Source of the DNA: RYN-230 sp963717125
Lineage (GTDB): Bacteria > Actinomycetota > Actinomycetes > Streptosporangiales > Streptosporangiaceae
Direction: 5' to 3'
NCBI GenBank assembly: GCA_963717125.1
Contig: CAVQVG010000007.1
Location: forward strand, 682,001 to 746,000
DNA: 64,000 nucleotides
Shown: positions 1-8,500 of the stretch, one piece after another
How positions within the stretch are numbered: the stretch's first letter is position 1
Layout of the letters: the number at the start of each line of letters is the position of its first letter
Position numbers and translations under genes: made by a program
The notes under the pieces: generated by a model
What the model was told of the DNA's origin: nothing
The model's input: only the letters and a program-made list of their open reading frames with translations
Databases searched by the model: none

Positions 1-336
1 GGGGCCGCCACCCGCCGCGGTGCCCGCGATGACCCGGTGATGCGCGCGGCCGACCCGCTCGATGTTGTCCAGACCGCCGAGCAGGCTGGCCAGGGCCTCC
101 TCACCGAACGACTGCGCGGCGACGGTGCCGACGACGGCGGTGAGGCCGGCCTCGCTGACCGGCCGGACCGGTTCCCCGCCCACCCCGGTCAGGCCGGCGA
201 GCCGTCCTGGGCCGAACTGGTCGGTGATCGCGTATACCCAGACCACCGTGTCCGGTACCCAGCCCGCGTGCGGCTCATCAAGCCGCAGCTGCGGCCCGGC
301 CGACAGGCCATCGGGGGTCATCAGGGTCGGTGCCAT
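1..336 (-). CDS. Gas vesicle protein GvpL/GvpF, N-terminal part (runs off left edge)
   Basis: The frame is open from an ATG at 336 to position 1, giving exactly 112 codons. It begins MAPTLMTPDGLSAG and continues with WVYAITDQFG, LAGLTGVGGEPVRPV, AGLTAVVGTV, FGEEAL and RAHHRVIAG. The pattern of YAI, then LTGVGGEPVR, then HHRVI is that of the GvpL/GvpF family, structural or accessory proteins of gas vesicles in actinobacteria. An AGGAG Shine-Dalgarno lies 4-5 bases before the ATG (CCGGAAGGAGTGAGATG). The C-terminal two thirds, with the usual PLRLATVY-like segment, would lie left of the window. I infer that a gvp cluster continues to the left. Confidence 0.82.
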   Translation of the reverse strand, partial: MAPTLMTPDGLSAGPQLRLDEPHAGWVPDTVVWVYAITDQFGPGRLAGLTGVGGEPVRPVSEAGLTAVVGTVAAQSFGEEALASLLGGLDNIERVGRAHHRVIAGTAAGGGP

Positions 337-809
337 CTCACTCCTTCCGGGCAGCGTGCGGTTCCAGCCACGCATGCGGCGGCAGGCGCCGATCCGGCTA
401 CCCGCTGCCGATGGGTCACGGCACCGTTGCTCGGCGAGAACACCGGCACCGCGGCACGGCGGGTGGTGAGCCTGCGCTGGCCGACAGCCAGCCGGGCCCG
501 GGGACGGCCTCTCGCTGACCCCCCAGCCTGGCTGTCCACGGCCGGCACCACCGGCGGAACAGCGAGCAGATCATTCATCCGTAATCTGCGGCTCCCCCAC
601 CGCACCCCACGAGATTACCGTGCCTCCTAAGGTGATTAAGCCGGCTCACCCCAATTGAGCTAGTCCGTAATCATCAGGCGCGCTCACTCGTCCGGCGTCG
701 GCCGGGGCCGACGCTGTATGCGGGTTCAGACGTGCACCACGGCGATGCGCTGCGCCTTCGGCAGGCCTGCCTCATGGACCAACCTGTTCAGGCACGTAGC
801 AACGTTCCG
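337..809. other. Intergenic region between gvp gene and toxin gene
   Basis: About 470 bp with no frame that looks coding on either strand. It must contain the promoter of the gvp gene (leftward). The stretch 590-700 is less GC-rich than its surroundings and is the likeliest promoter zone, but I see no convincing -35/-10 pair. I see no repeats or RNA gene here. Confidence 0.4.
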
Positions 810-1223
810 CTAGCGGGCCGCGAACGGATCCAGTAGACGCACCCCGGTTGACGCGACGTCGCTAACGTTGCGGGTGACCAGCGTCCAGTCGTGAACCAGT
901 GCGGTCGCCGCCAGCAAGCCATCCACGACGGGCACGGGGTCCGGGACGTTGAGACGTCCCCAGGCCTCGGCTATCGGGACGGTGACCGGGACAACGCGGT
1001 CGGCATAGCCGTTAACGAGCTGACCGAGCCAGCGCTCGAAGATCTCGGCTTGAGCCGGGTCCCGCCGGGCCAGCCGGTCAATGCCCTGCCTGATTTCCCC
1101 GACTACCAGCACGCTCAGGAACAGCTTGTCGGCCGGAACCGAGCCGAACCAGCTGGCGACACCTGGGTCGGGCGCTCGCTTCCGGATCTCCGACAGCACG
1201 TTGGTGTCGAGCAGGAAACTCAC
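810..1223 (-). CDS. vapC: PIN-domain ribonuclease toxin, VapC family
   Basis: 137 aa from a GTG at 1223. The PIN acidic residues are visible: D6 in the opening SFLLDTNVLSE, E43 in VVGEIRQG, D101 in VVDGLLAA, and D122 following TRNVSD. This is the normal length and layout of VapC-type Mg2+-dependent RNases, which usually cut tRNA or rRNA when free of antitoxin. Its GTG overlaps the antitoxin stop in GTGA, so the two are translationally coupled. I chose this start over an ATG at 1244 because the conserved sequence begins at SFLLD. The target RNA cannot be predicted. Confidence 0.88.
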   Translation of the reverse strand: MSFLLDTNVLSEIRKRAPDPGVASWFGSVPADKLFLSVLVVGEIRQGIDRLARRDPAQAEIFERWLGQLVNGYADRVVPVTVPIAEAWGRLNVPDPVPVVDGLLAATALVHDWTLVTRNVSDVASTGVRLLDPFAAR

Positions 1224-1474
1224 TCGTCGCCCACGTCGACCCAACGGGCCGGCTGAGCGGATCGGCCGATTTCCAGGTCCACGTCCGGAGCAGACCGCAG
1301 GAACTCCTTGAAGTCCTCCCCCGCATTCCGGAGATGCCGGTACTCGGTAATGCTGACCACGACCGCCACCTCCTCGCCATGCCGGGTAACGAACTGCGGC
1401 CCATCGGCCTCGACCGACCGGATCAGTTCGCTGAAGCGCTGCTTGGCTTCCTGAAGCTGCCAGTGATCATGCAT
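1220..1474 (-). CDS. Type II antitoxin, Phd/YefM family
   Basis: 84 aa beginning MHDHWQLQEAKQRFSELIRS, the standard Phd/YefM N-terminal dimerisation and DNA-binding fold (W.L.EAK..FSEL...). It continues with GPQFVTRHGEEVAVVVSITEYRHL, a typical second half of that fold. The C-terminal about 30 residues are acidic and probably wrap the VapC-type toxin encoded next. It is first in a two-gene operon with a 4-bp overlap. Such antitoxins repress their own promoter, and direct repeats just upstream (1484-1503) are candidate operator sequence. Confidence 0.85.
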   Translation of the reverse strand: MHDHWQLQEAKQRFSELIRSVEADGPQFVTRHGEEVAVVVSITEYRHLRNAGEDFKEFLRSAPDVDLEIGRSAQPARWVDVGDE

Positions 1475-1794
1475 CGCATCCTCGCCCCATCTAGACAGAC
1501 TAGACAGAGCTCTCAGTCAGTTCAAGGCTACTAACCGCTAGACGGTCCCCCGGCTCCGGGAGACCGTCTAGCGGTTGCCTTACGGGCTCGCACCGACACC
1601 GTGACGAGGTTCTCTAACGGTCAGGCGGCCACTCCTATTGCCCGCGAGACAACGTCGGCGATCTCAACCGCGATCTCTTCCAGGGTGCACTCGGACGTAC
1701 TCCTGGCGAGCTTGTCAGCCAACGATGGGCTGCTGGCCAAGGTCCCAGTAATTGAAGTTCATCGATTTACTCCCGTACTACTGGCGCAGTGCAC
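1475..1794. other. Intergenic region upstream of antitoxin, downstream of Fic gene
   Basis: 320 bp. On the minus strand a direct repeat of TCTGTCTAG (plus-strand view around 1484-1503, TAGACAGAC then TAGACAGAG) sits right before the antitoxin start. A 15-bp perfect inverted repeat follows at 1533-1576 (separate entry). The remainder, 1577-1794, has no convincing gene. Confidence 0.5.
1533..1576. repeat. Perfect 15-bp inverted repeat upstream of toxin-antitoxin operon
   Basis: The arms AACCGCTAGACGGTC (1533-1547) and GACCGTCTAGCGGTT (1562-1576) are exact reverse complements with a 14-base spacer. The core CTAGAC also occurs in the direct repeats next to the antitoxin start. It could be an operator or a factor-independent terminator stem between Fic and the TA operon, although no T-run follows. 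Confidence 0.7.
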
Positions 1795-2862
1795 TTATTC
1801 GGAGGGTGCGGTATTCGGGATCCGCGTCCAGGTGGCAGAGCGGCCTGTTCCGTCGGCCTGGACTTTGCCTTCGCCCCGCAACTGCTCCAGGGCGAGCCGG
1901 ATCGTCTGGTCGCTGACGCCTGGCACTGCCGTCCTGATGTCAGCGAGGCGGAACGTGGCGGGCGCGTGACGCAGTATGTGCTCGCGGACGCGCTCCTGCT
2001 TGGTCCCCGGGGTCCGGGCGGCCGCGGCGCGGTCGGCGAAGACAGCGTAAGCGCTGGCGATCATGCTGGTGAAGTAGCCGAGCCAGGCCCACGGGTCGGC
2101 TGTCCCTTCGTGCCAGCCGTGGGTGGAGTCCAGGAGCGCCTGGTAGTAGGCGTCGGCTGACTCGGCGATCTCCTGCTCAAGGCTCACGTAGCGGCCCACC
2201 GTGTAGCCGTGCTCGCCGAGCAGGGCGCCGGTGAGCAGGCGGGCGACCCGTCCGTTGCCGTCCTCGAAAGGATGGATGACGAGAAGGTCGAGGATGAACA
2301 GGCCGGATAGGAGCACCGGGTGGTGCTCGCCCGCCGCGACCGCTTCCTGGTAGCGCTTGATCAGGTCATCGATGGCGAACGGGGTGCTCGCGGCAGGCAC
2401 CGGCTTGAAGCGGACGGTTGTCGAGCCGTCCGGCGAGCGGTCCACGACAAGATTGTCTTCTGTCTTGAAGCCCCCGCCGGGCATTGCCGTGTGGGCAAAC
2501 AGCAGCCGGTGCAGGTGCAGAATCAGGCCGGCGTTCAGCGGTCGCCAGTCCTCCCGGAACAGGTAGTCCTGGGCGTCGCGATAGCCGGCGAGTTCCTGCT
2601 CGCTGCGGTTGCGCAGCGTTGTCGTCCGCCGGTCGATAATCCGCTGGGCGCGGCCGGCGTCGGCGACGATGACGCCCTCGATCGCCGATGAGGCGGTGAT
2701 GCTCAGGACTCGGGCCCGGTCGGCGAGCTCGGTAAGCAGCCCCGGCATCTGGTCACGGTAGAGCGCCTCCGAGCCCCGGCCGAAGTCAATGGCGCTGAGC
2801 CGGGTGACGACCTGCGAGGGCACCATCCCGATGAGCGCGTCAAGGTCAGTGAAGCTGCGCAA
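1795..2862 (-). CDS. Fic family protein (probable AMP/NMP-transferase)
   Basis: 355 aa from a TTG at 2862 preceded by GGGAGG; an upstream in-frame TTG at 2886 is an alternative. The Fic catalytic motif HPFEDGNGR is complete at residues 197-205, so His, Asp/Glu for metal and the anion-binding Asn-Gly-Arg are all present. An N-terminal inhibitory helix motif SSAIEG (58-63, S/TxxxEG) marks a class II Fic whose activity is autoinhibited by the Glu. The Fic/DOC_N segment precedes the core, and the C-terminal about 60 residues look like a winged helix (LADIRTAVPGVSDQTIRLALEQL). Such proteins usually AMPylate host targets. Its place beside TA and Abi-like genes suggests accessory or defence context, which is inference. 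Confidence 0.88.
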   Translation of the reverse strand: MRSFTDLDALIGMVPSQVVTRLSAIDFGRGSEALYRDQMPGLLTELADRARVLSITASSAIEGVIVADAGRAQRIIDRRTTTLRNRSEQELAGYRDAQDYLFREDWRPLNAGLILHLHRLLFAHTAMPGGGFKTEDNLVVDRSPDGSTTVRFKPVPAASTPFAIDDLIKRYQEAVAAGEHHPVLLSGLFILDLLVIHPFEDGNGRVARLLTGALLGEHGYTVGRYVSLEQEIAESADAYYQALLDSTHGWHEGTADPWAWLGYFTSMIASAYAVFADRAAAARTPGTKQERVREHILRHAPATFRLADIRTAVPGVSDQTIRLALEQLRGEGKVQADGTGRSATWTRIPNTAPSE

Positions 2863-2916
2863 GGAACCTCCCAACCAACCTAACAAACAACCTAATCTTA
2901 GAGGCGATTGGCATGT
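2863..2916. promoter_or_regulatory. Probable promoter/operator of Fic gene
   Basis: This AT-richer stretch contains AACCAACCTAACAAACAACCTAA and, further right, GGGTTGGGTTAG, i.e. repeats of the element AACCTAA in both orientations. It lies directly upstream of the Fic start and between it and the end of the recombinase-like gene. Function as an operator is inferred only from the repetition. Confidence 0.35.
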
Positions 2917-5395
2917 TTATCGGGTTGGGTTAGCAAGTTTCCGGCTGCCGATGCCTCTTCGGTCATCGGCCGTGCGCTGGCCGACATAGGCAGCCCAGTC
3001 TCGCTCAGCCCACTGGGACCAGCGTTCGGCGGTGCCGACGCTGATGCCCGTCAGGTCAGCCAAGACCGAGGCAGGAAGTTCTGCAGCCAGCGCAAGGCGG
3101 GCAGTGTTGCGCCCGGCATGCGCATCTATGCCGTACTGGCGGAGACGGACGCCGAAGAGGATGTCCACGGCCGGGTGTGCCGGGCTCTGGCCAGGGAAGA
3201 GCCATGGCACCGGGGTTCCCAGGCGGCCGAGTGTCCACCGCTGCTCGTCCTGGTCACAGAGGTGGCGGGCGAGGTGCGCCAGCCTTGCTGGCAGCATGAG
3301 GCGATGACCGTCGATGGCCAGCCAGGTGGCCTGGCTCTCTTCGATCACGTCGTCCTTGGTCAGCTGGGTGATCCTGCTGACCAGCATCCCGAAAAGCAAG
3401 ACGAGCGCTCCCCCGACGCGGAGGTCCAAGGGCATGGCCTCGTCCGTGAGGCAGCGGTCGAGCTGATAGATATGGTCGTCCTCAGCGAGCAGGCGCTCTG
3501 GTTCCTGACGCGGGGGAAGCGGCACGTTCAGGTCACTGACCAGGCCGCGGCCATGTGCCCAGTTGAGGAAGTAGCGCACGGCCCGGCGGGTGGTAGTGCC
3601 GTCGGTCAGCCACCGGTCCAAATCGGCCTGGGTAAGGCCGTGCAGGTCCTGGGCGTGCTGATCCAGCCAGGACAGCAAGTCGAGGGCGGCCAGGATGCGG
3701 GCCCGCGCGAAGTCGGCCGATCCCCGGGTGAAGGTCCGGCGGGCGGCGGTCCGGCGGGCGCGGCGAAGCACGAACCAGTGCGCGAAGGGCCTGATGAGCC
3801 GGGCGTGGTGGGCTGGCTTGTCGTCCAGCAGGTGCTCCAGCCAGGGTGTCAGTCGCTCCAGGTGCTCGTTGCGAGCGGGCAGGACGCCGGAGCTGACCAG
3901 CATGTCCCTGACGTAGCGCAGCGCCTGGGTCTGCGGCAGGTTATCGAGCAGGTCGTGAGTGACGGGGCTGCCTGTCCTGGCCAGGCTGCCGAGCAGCTGG
4001 GCCGACCGGCTCTTGCCCAGCCAGGTCACCACGGTGGCGGGGTTGGTGACCGTGGTGAGTGCCGCGAACAGCGGATGCAACTGCGCAGACCTCCCCACCG
4101 GGACCGGCGAGCAAGGCGTGAGCACGCTCAGCCAGGACACGGCTGAAACAGCGACCGCCGCTGTGGATCTCTCCTCCCCGCCCGCATTCGCGGCAGGTGT
4201 AGTCCAGCCCCGGAGTTCCGGCGCACAGGCCACAGACCGGCCTTCCCCGCTCGTCGCTACCGACCAGCGGCCGTACCGCTCCGCATCCTGCGCACTCGGC
4301 TGGGTGGCGGCGGACATGCTCGTAGCAGCCGGTGCAGACCGGTCCGGCGGGCCATTCCGCCTGGACTGGACGATCGCGCCCGCACCGGAAGCAGGTCCAG
4401 GGAGGACGGGCCCGGCAGCCCAGGCAGATCGGGCTGCCGGAAGAGATCCGCTGGCAGGGCCTGGTCTCCCCGCAGACCGAGCAGACCGCCGACGTGCCTT
4501 GGTAGCAGCTGTAGCAGAGGTCAGGGGTGGATGCCGTCGCCCGCCTGGCGATCTTGCGGGTCCGGCCGCAGTGCCCGCATGGCCGCTGCGGAGCCTGGTA
4601 GCACGAGGCGCAGACCGGGCCGGCGTCAGTGGTCCCGGCGACAGTGCGCTGATGGCCAATCACGAGGTTGCCCCGCGCGTCAGCAATCTTGTTCTTGATG
4701 TTCACAGTCTCCCCATGATTCGTCGGCCCGCTCGCGATCGTAATAGGCGAGTTCTGGAAATTTCCCGAGACAGCAACCTGGAACGCGTCGTTCGTCTGAC
4801 CTGGAGATGGCAGTTCCTCGCTCTCGCCAACCGCAGCCCGCAGTTCAGCAACGAACTCAGTGAGAACCGTCCTCACCTGCCCCAGGACCCCCCGGATCAC
4901 GCTCGGGTGAACCGACCAGTAAATCGCCTGTATCTGCTGGTACGGGTCGCCAATCTGATAATTCGTATATGAAGCTATTTCGGCTGCCATCGGCGGCGCC
5001 AGCTTCAGATACTCGCCGGAGGCCTCGAACCGCGCCGCTAGCGCCTCCAACTCGTCAACTGCCTGGGTCAGCGGAAGGCGCTCGCTCACGTGCTCTGAAA
5101 CGAAATCAGGCAGCGACCTTGAACTGATCGGCTGGCCCTTGATGACGGCTCTCGCGGTCACTGCATCGAGGTGGAGACCAGCGGCGATGACACGGTAATC
5201 CGGAACTTCGACAGGAACCGGATAACCCTTGAGCTCCAGGGTCGCCCACTCGCGCAACTGCGACGACCCCGTCCGACTGCCCAGCAGCATGCACCTTCGC
5301 AACGCCGACCCAATCGACTTCCCGTCATCAAGCACATCCTGCTCGATCTGGCTCAACAGCCCGGCGCGCCGACCCTGGACACTGAGGCTCAACAC
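2917..5395 (-). pseudogene. AbiTii - zinc-ribbon - tyrosine-recombinase-like fusion, frameshifted
   Basis: Two overlapping frames make one gene. From a GTG at 5395 (AAGGA five bases before) the first frame gives an AbiTii-type N-terminus (LLSQIEQDVLDDGKS, SALRRCMLLGSRTG, LREWATLELKGY). A linker and then ten CxxC pairs follow at about residues 262-404, ending LLAGPGG. The second frame then continues RSAQLHPLFAALTTVTNPATVVTWL and runs to 2917. Its C-terminal half resembles a degenerate tyrosine recombinase: GMLVSRITQL, then HAGRNTARLALAAELPASVL, with the final Tyr position a Trp (AERW). Removing one base from the four-C run at 4093-4096 (plus strand) fuses the frames into about 825 aa. CxxC-plus-recombinase-like proteins are common hypothetical proteins in actinobacteria; the AbiTii front end is the unusual part. 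Function is unknown, and defence or mobile-element linkage is inference. Confidence 0.7.
4093..4096. other. Frameshift site in AbiTii/recombinase gene
   Basis: The plus strand shows CCCC (GGGG on the coding strand) where the upstream frame reads LAGPGGE and the downstream frame reads RSAQLHP. With three G instead of four the protein reads LAGPGGRSAQLHPLF without interruption. It may be a sequencing error, a real mutation or a slippage site. Confidence 0.75.
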
Positions 5396-5567
5396 CCACG
5401 TCCTTGTTGCATTCAACGCAACATCATTGAACTAGCCAAGCCGCGATCAGCACCTCATCCGGAGGGACGAACGGGAGACGGGCTCCTGTTCGCCCCTCCT
5501 ACCTGCGACTACTACACCGCCCTGCGAGGTGTATCGGATGTTGCATCTGATGCAATATCGCTCAGTT
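5396..5567. promoter_or_regulatory. Intergenic region with short palindromes between nrdJ and AbiTii gene
   Basis: It holds TTGCATCTGATGCAA at 5541-5555 (arms TTGCAT/ATGCAA), just past the nrdJ stop, and GTTGCATTCAACGCAAC around 5406-5422 overlapping the start region of the AbiTii gene. Both share the element TTGCAT. They may be the operator of the AbiTii gene, the nrdJ 3' hairpin, or a junction of the accessory region with the core. Confidence 0.4.
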
Positions 5568-8500
5568 TCAGCTGCAGCCGCTGGTGGCGCCGCAGCCTTC
5601 GCAGACGTAGCAGCTACCCGCCGGGCGCATCTTGGTGCCGCAGGTCAGGCATAGTGGGGCGTCCGCGGTGCGGCCCTGCTGCGCCTCGATCAGCTCGGTC
5701 GAGCTGTGCGGCTGGCTGGCCTGCCCGGCGGCGTGCGAGTCCGGCTCGTCCTCGTGCCGGGACTGTGGCCGCTGCTGCACGGGTGCAGACTGGGCCATCT
5801 CCCCCGGGTCCTGCTCCTCGGCCAGCGCCGCCGGGTCTTCGCCGGCCAACTGGGCGGCCCGCTCGCCCGCGGACAGGATGCCCAACTCGGCCCGGGTCTC
5901 GTAGGGCAGGTGATCGAGGGCCAGCCGCCGGAACACGTAGTCCAGCACCGAGCTCGCGATCCGGATGTCCGGGTCGTCGGTGATGCCGGCCGGCTCGAAG
6001 CGCATGTTGGTGAACTTCTCCACCCATTTCTCCAGCGGCACCCCGTACTGCAGGCTGATGGAGATCGCCATCGAGAACGCGTCCATCACACCGGCCAAGG
6101 TGGACCCCTGCTTGCCGAGCTTGAGGAAGAGCTCACCCACGCCGTCGTCGGGGTACCTGGACGCCGTCATGTAGCCCTCGGCGCCGGCCACCGAGAAACT
6201 GGTCACGCTGGCGGTGCGGTTCTTCGGCAGCCGCCGCCGGACCGGCCGGATCTCGTGCGGCGAGCTGTCCGCTTCGGCCGCTGCCGCCTCCGGCTTCTTC
6301 CTGGCGTCGGACAGCGGCTGGCCGACCTTGCAGTTGTCCCGGTAGACCGCCAGGGCCTTGAGCCCGAGCTTCCACCCCTCCAGGTAGATGGACTCGATGT
6401 CCTCAACTGTGGCCGACTCAGGCAGGTTCACGGTCTTGGAGATGGCCCCGGACAGCGCGGGCTGCACCGCGGCCATCATCCGGACATGCCCCATCGGGCC
6501 GATGGCCCGCTCGCCCATGGCGCAGTCGAACACCTCGTAGTGCTCCGGCCGCAGGCCGGGGGCGTCCACCACGTGCCCGTGCTCGGCGATGTACTCGACG
6601 ATCGCCTCGACCTGCTCCGCCTGGTAGCCGAGGTTCTTCAGCGCCCGCGGCACGGTCTGGTTGACGATCTGCATCGAGCCGCCGCCGACCAGCTTCTTGA
6701 ACTTGACCAGGGCCAGGTCTGGCTCCACCCCGGTGGTGTCGCAGTCCATCATCAGGCCGATGGTGTTGTGGCTCACCATGCCGTTGGCCACGTACGTCAC
6801 GTTGTCCGGGACGGACAGGTCATAGGTGGGCTGGATGCCGCCATCGTCGTTACTGGCCACGCGCTCGAAGAGGTAACCGAGCGCCTGGCCAAGGCGTGCG
6901 TCGAGGGTCTCGGCGAACAGTTGGTGGGCCAGCATCCGGGCTACCCCGCCAGTCTTCCGGACCGATTGCAGCACGGCGTCGTGTGCGTGATGGCCGACCG
7001 GGGCCAGACTCAGCCAAGCCTCGTCAGGCAGGAAGATGCGGTCATTCTTGGCGGACCGTTCCGGCTCCAGGAACGCCAGCCGACCCGACTTGCGCTGTCC
7101 GATGAAGCCGATCGCCTCACCGAAGTTCAGCGCGTGATCGACATTGCGCAGCCGCACCTGCTGGATATCGCCGCCCCATCCGCTGGTCGTCGCCCTGGTG
7201 GTCGTGGCCAGGCCCAGGGCCAGCAGCAGGCTGCGGATCTCCGCGGCGAACGAGTTGTGGGCGGTAGAGACGCTTGGCACGCCCTCCTGAACCGTCCCGT
7301 CCGCTTCGAACAGCCCCCTCAGGAACGCCGCGTAGATAGCAGGATCGTTCGCTTCCAGGATCGCGGACGGAATCCGCGGCACCCAGCCTTTACCGGTGTG
7401 GTCTGCCTTGGGCAGAGTCTTCGCGAATCCCGCGGCCTGCCACCACCGGGCCAGCCGCACCGACTGCAGCGTCACCTCGCGGTAGCCCTCCTGCTGGGTG
7501 ACCACAGGAGACAACCCGAAAAGTTCCTTGCTCAGCACGCCGAGCCGTTCCGCGACGTCGAGGTCACCGTCGGACACACACAGCCGAACGCCCTTCGCGT
7601 GCAGACTGCCGTCGCCCATGAAATAGCCGACCAGTTCGGCCAGGTCCGCATTCAGGTCGTCGGGGACCTGCAGGTACCGATCACCGGCGTAGTAAGCCTG
7701 GTCGAGGACTGGGAGCGGCACCCGACGCGGCTCACCAGGCAGGACACCCATCTGCAACGGCAGCAGATCGCCGGGCGAGATGTCGGCCAGCCGCTTCCAC
7801 ACCCAGGCGCCGGACCGAGGCTCGACGGCCTTGACCCGGTGGGTGAGCGTGCCCTGGATGCGGTACCCGCCCTCGGTGCGGATCGCCCGGGTGGGCTCCT
7901 CGCCGTTCACGAAGAACTTCGTGGCCCGCCGGGGGCCCTCGTCCGTCGAGACGAGGAGATCGACATCCTGCCAGCGGTCGCCATACGGGTCACCCAGCTC
8001 GGCGAGCCGCGCCAGCCCGCGATCTGTACCGACCAGGGTGTCCCCGGTGAGGCAGCCGGTCGGTGCGAGCAGTGAGGCCTGTGCGTTCCGGTAGCCGTTC
8101 TTCTCACCCAGCGTGAGGCACTTGTCCCAGGCCTTGTTGGCGGCCGCGAGGATTTCCTCGTCCATCCCGCCGAACGTGCTGATCTGGTGGCTGGCGTCCG
8201 CGTGCTTGCGCATCACCCGCTTGTGCGCGGTGGCGTTACGCTCATATCCGTCGTAGGGGCCGACCACGGCGGCCAGTTCCGCGGACCGGCGGTAGGCGGT
8301 GCCGGTCATCAGCGAGGTGATGGCGGCCGCGATGGCCCGGCCTCCCGTGGAATCGTAGGCGTGCCCGGTGGCCATCAGCAGCGCGCCCAGGTTGGCGTAG
8401 CCGATGCCGAGCTGGCGGTAGGCGCGGGTGGTTTCGGTGATCTTTTCGGTCGGGAAGTCCGCGAAGCAGATCGAGATGTCCATCGCCGTGATGATCAGCT

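Noticed and set aside
2908..4146. 412-codon rightward frame opposite the recombinase-like gene
   Set aside because: It has no recognisable domain and mirrors the codon bias of the real gene on the other strand.
5706..8075. 789-codon rightward frame opposite nrdJ
   Set aside because: Antisense shadow of a GC-rich gene; no motif, and nrdJ with its inteins fully explains the region.
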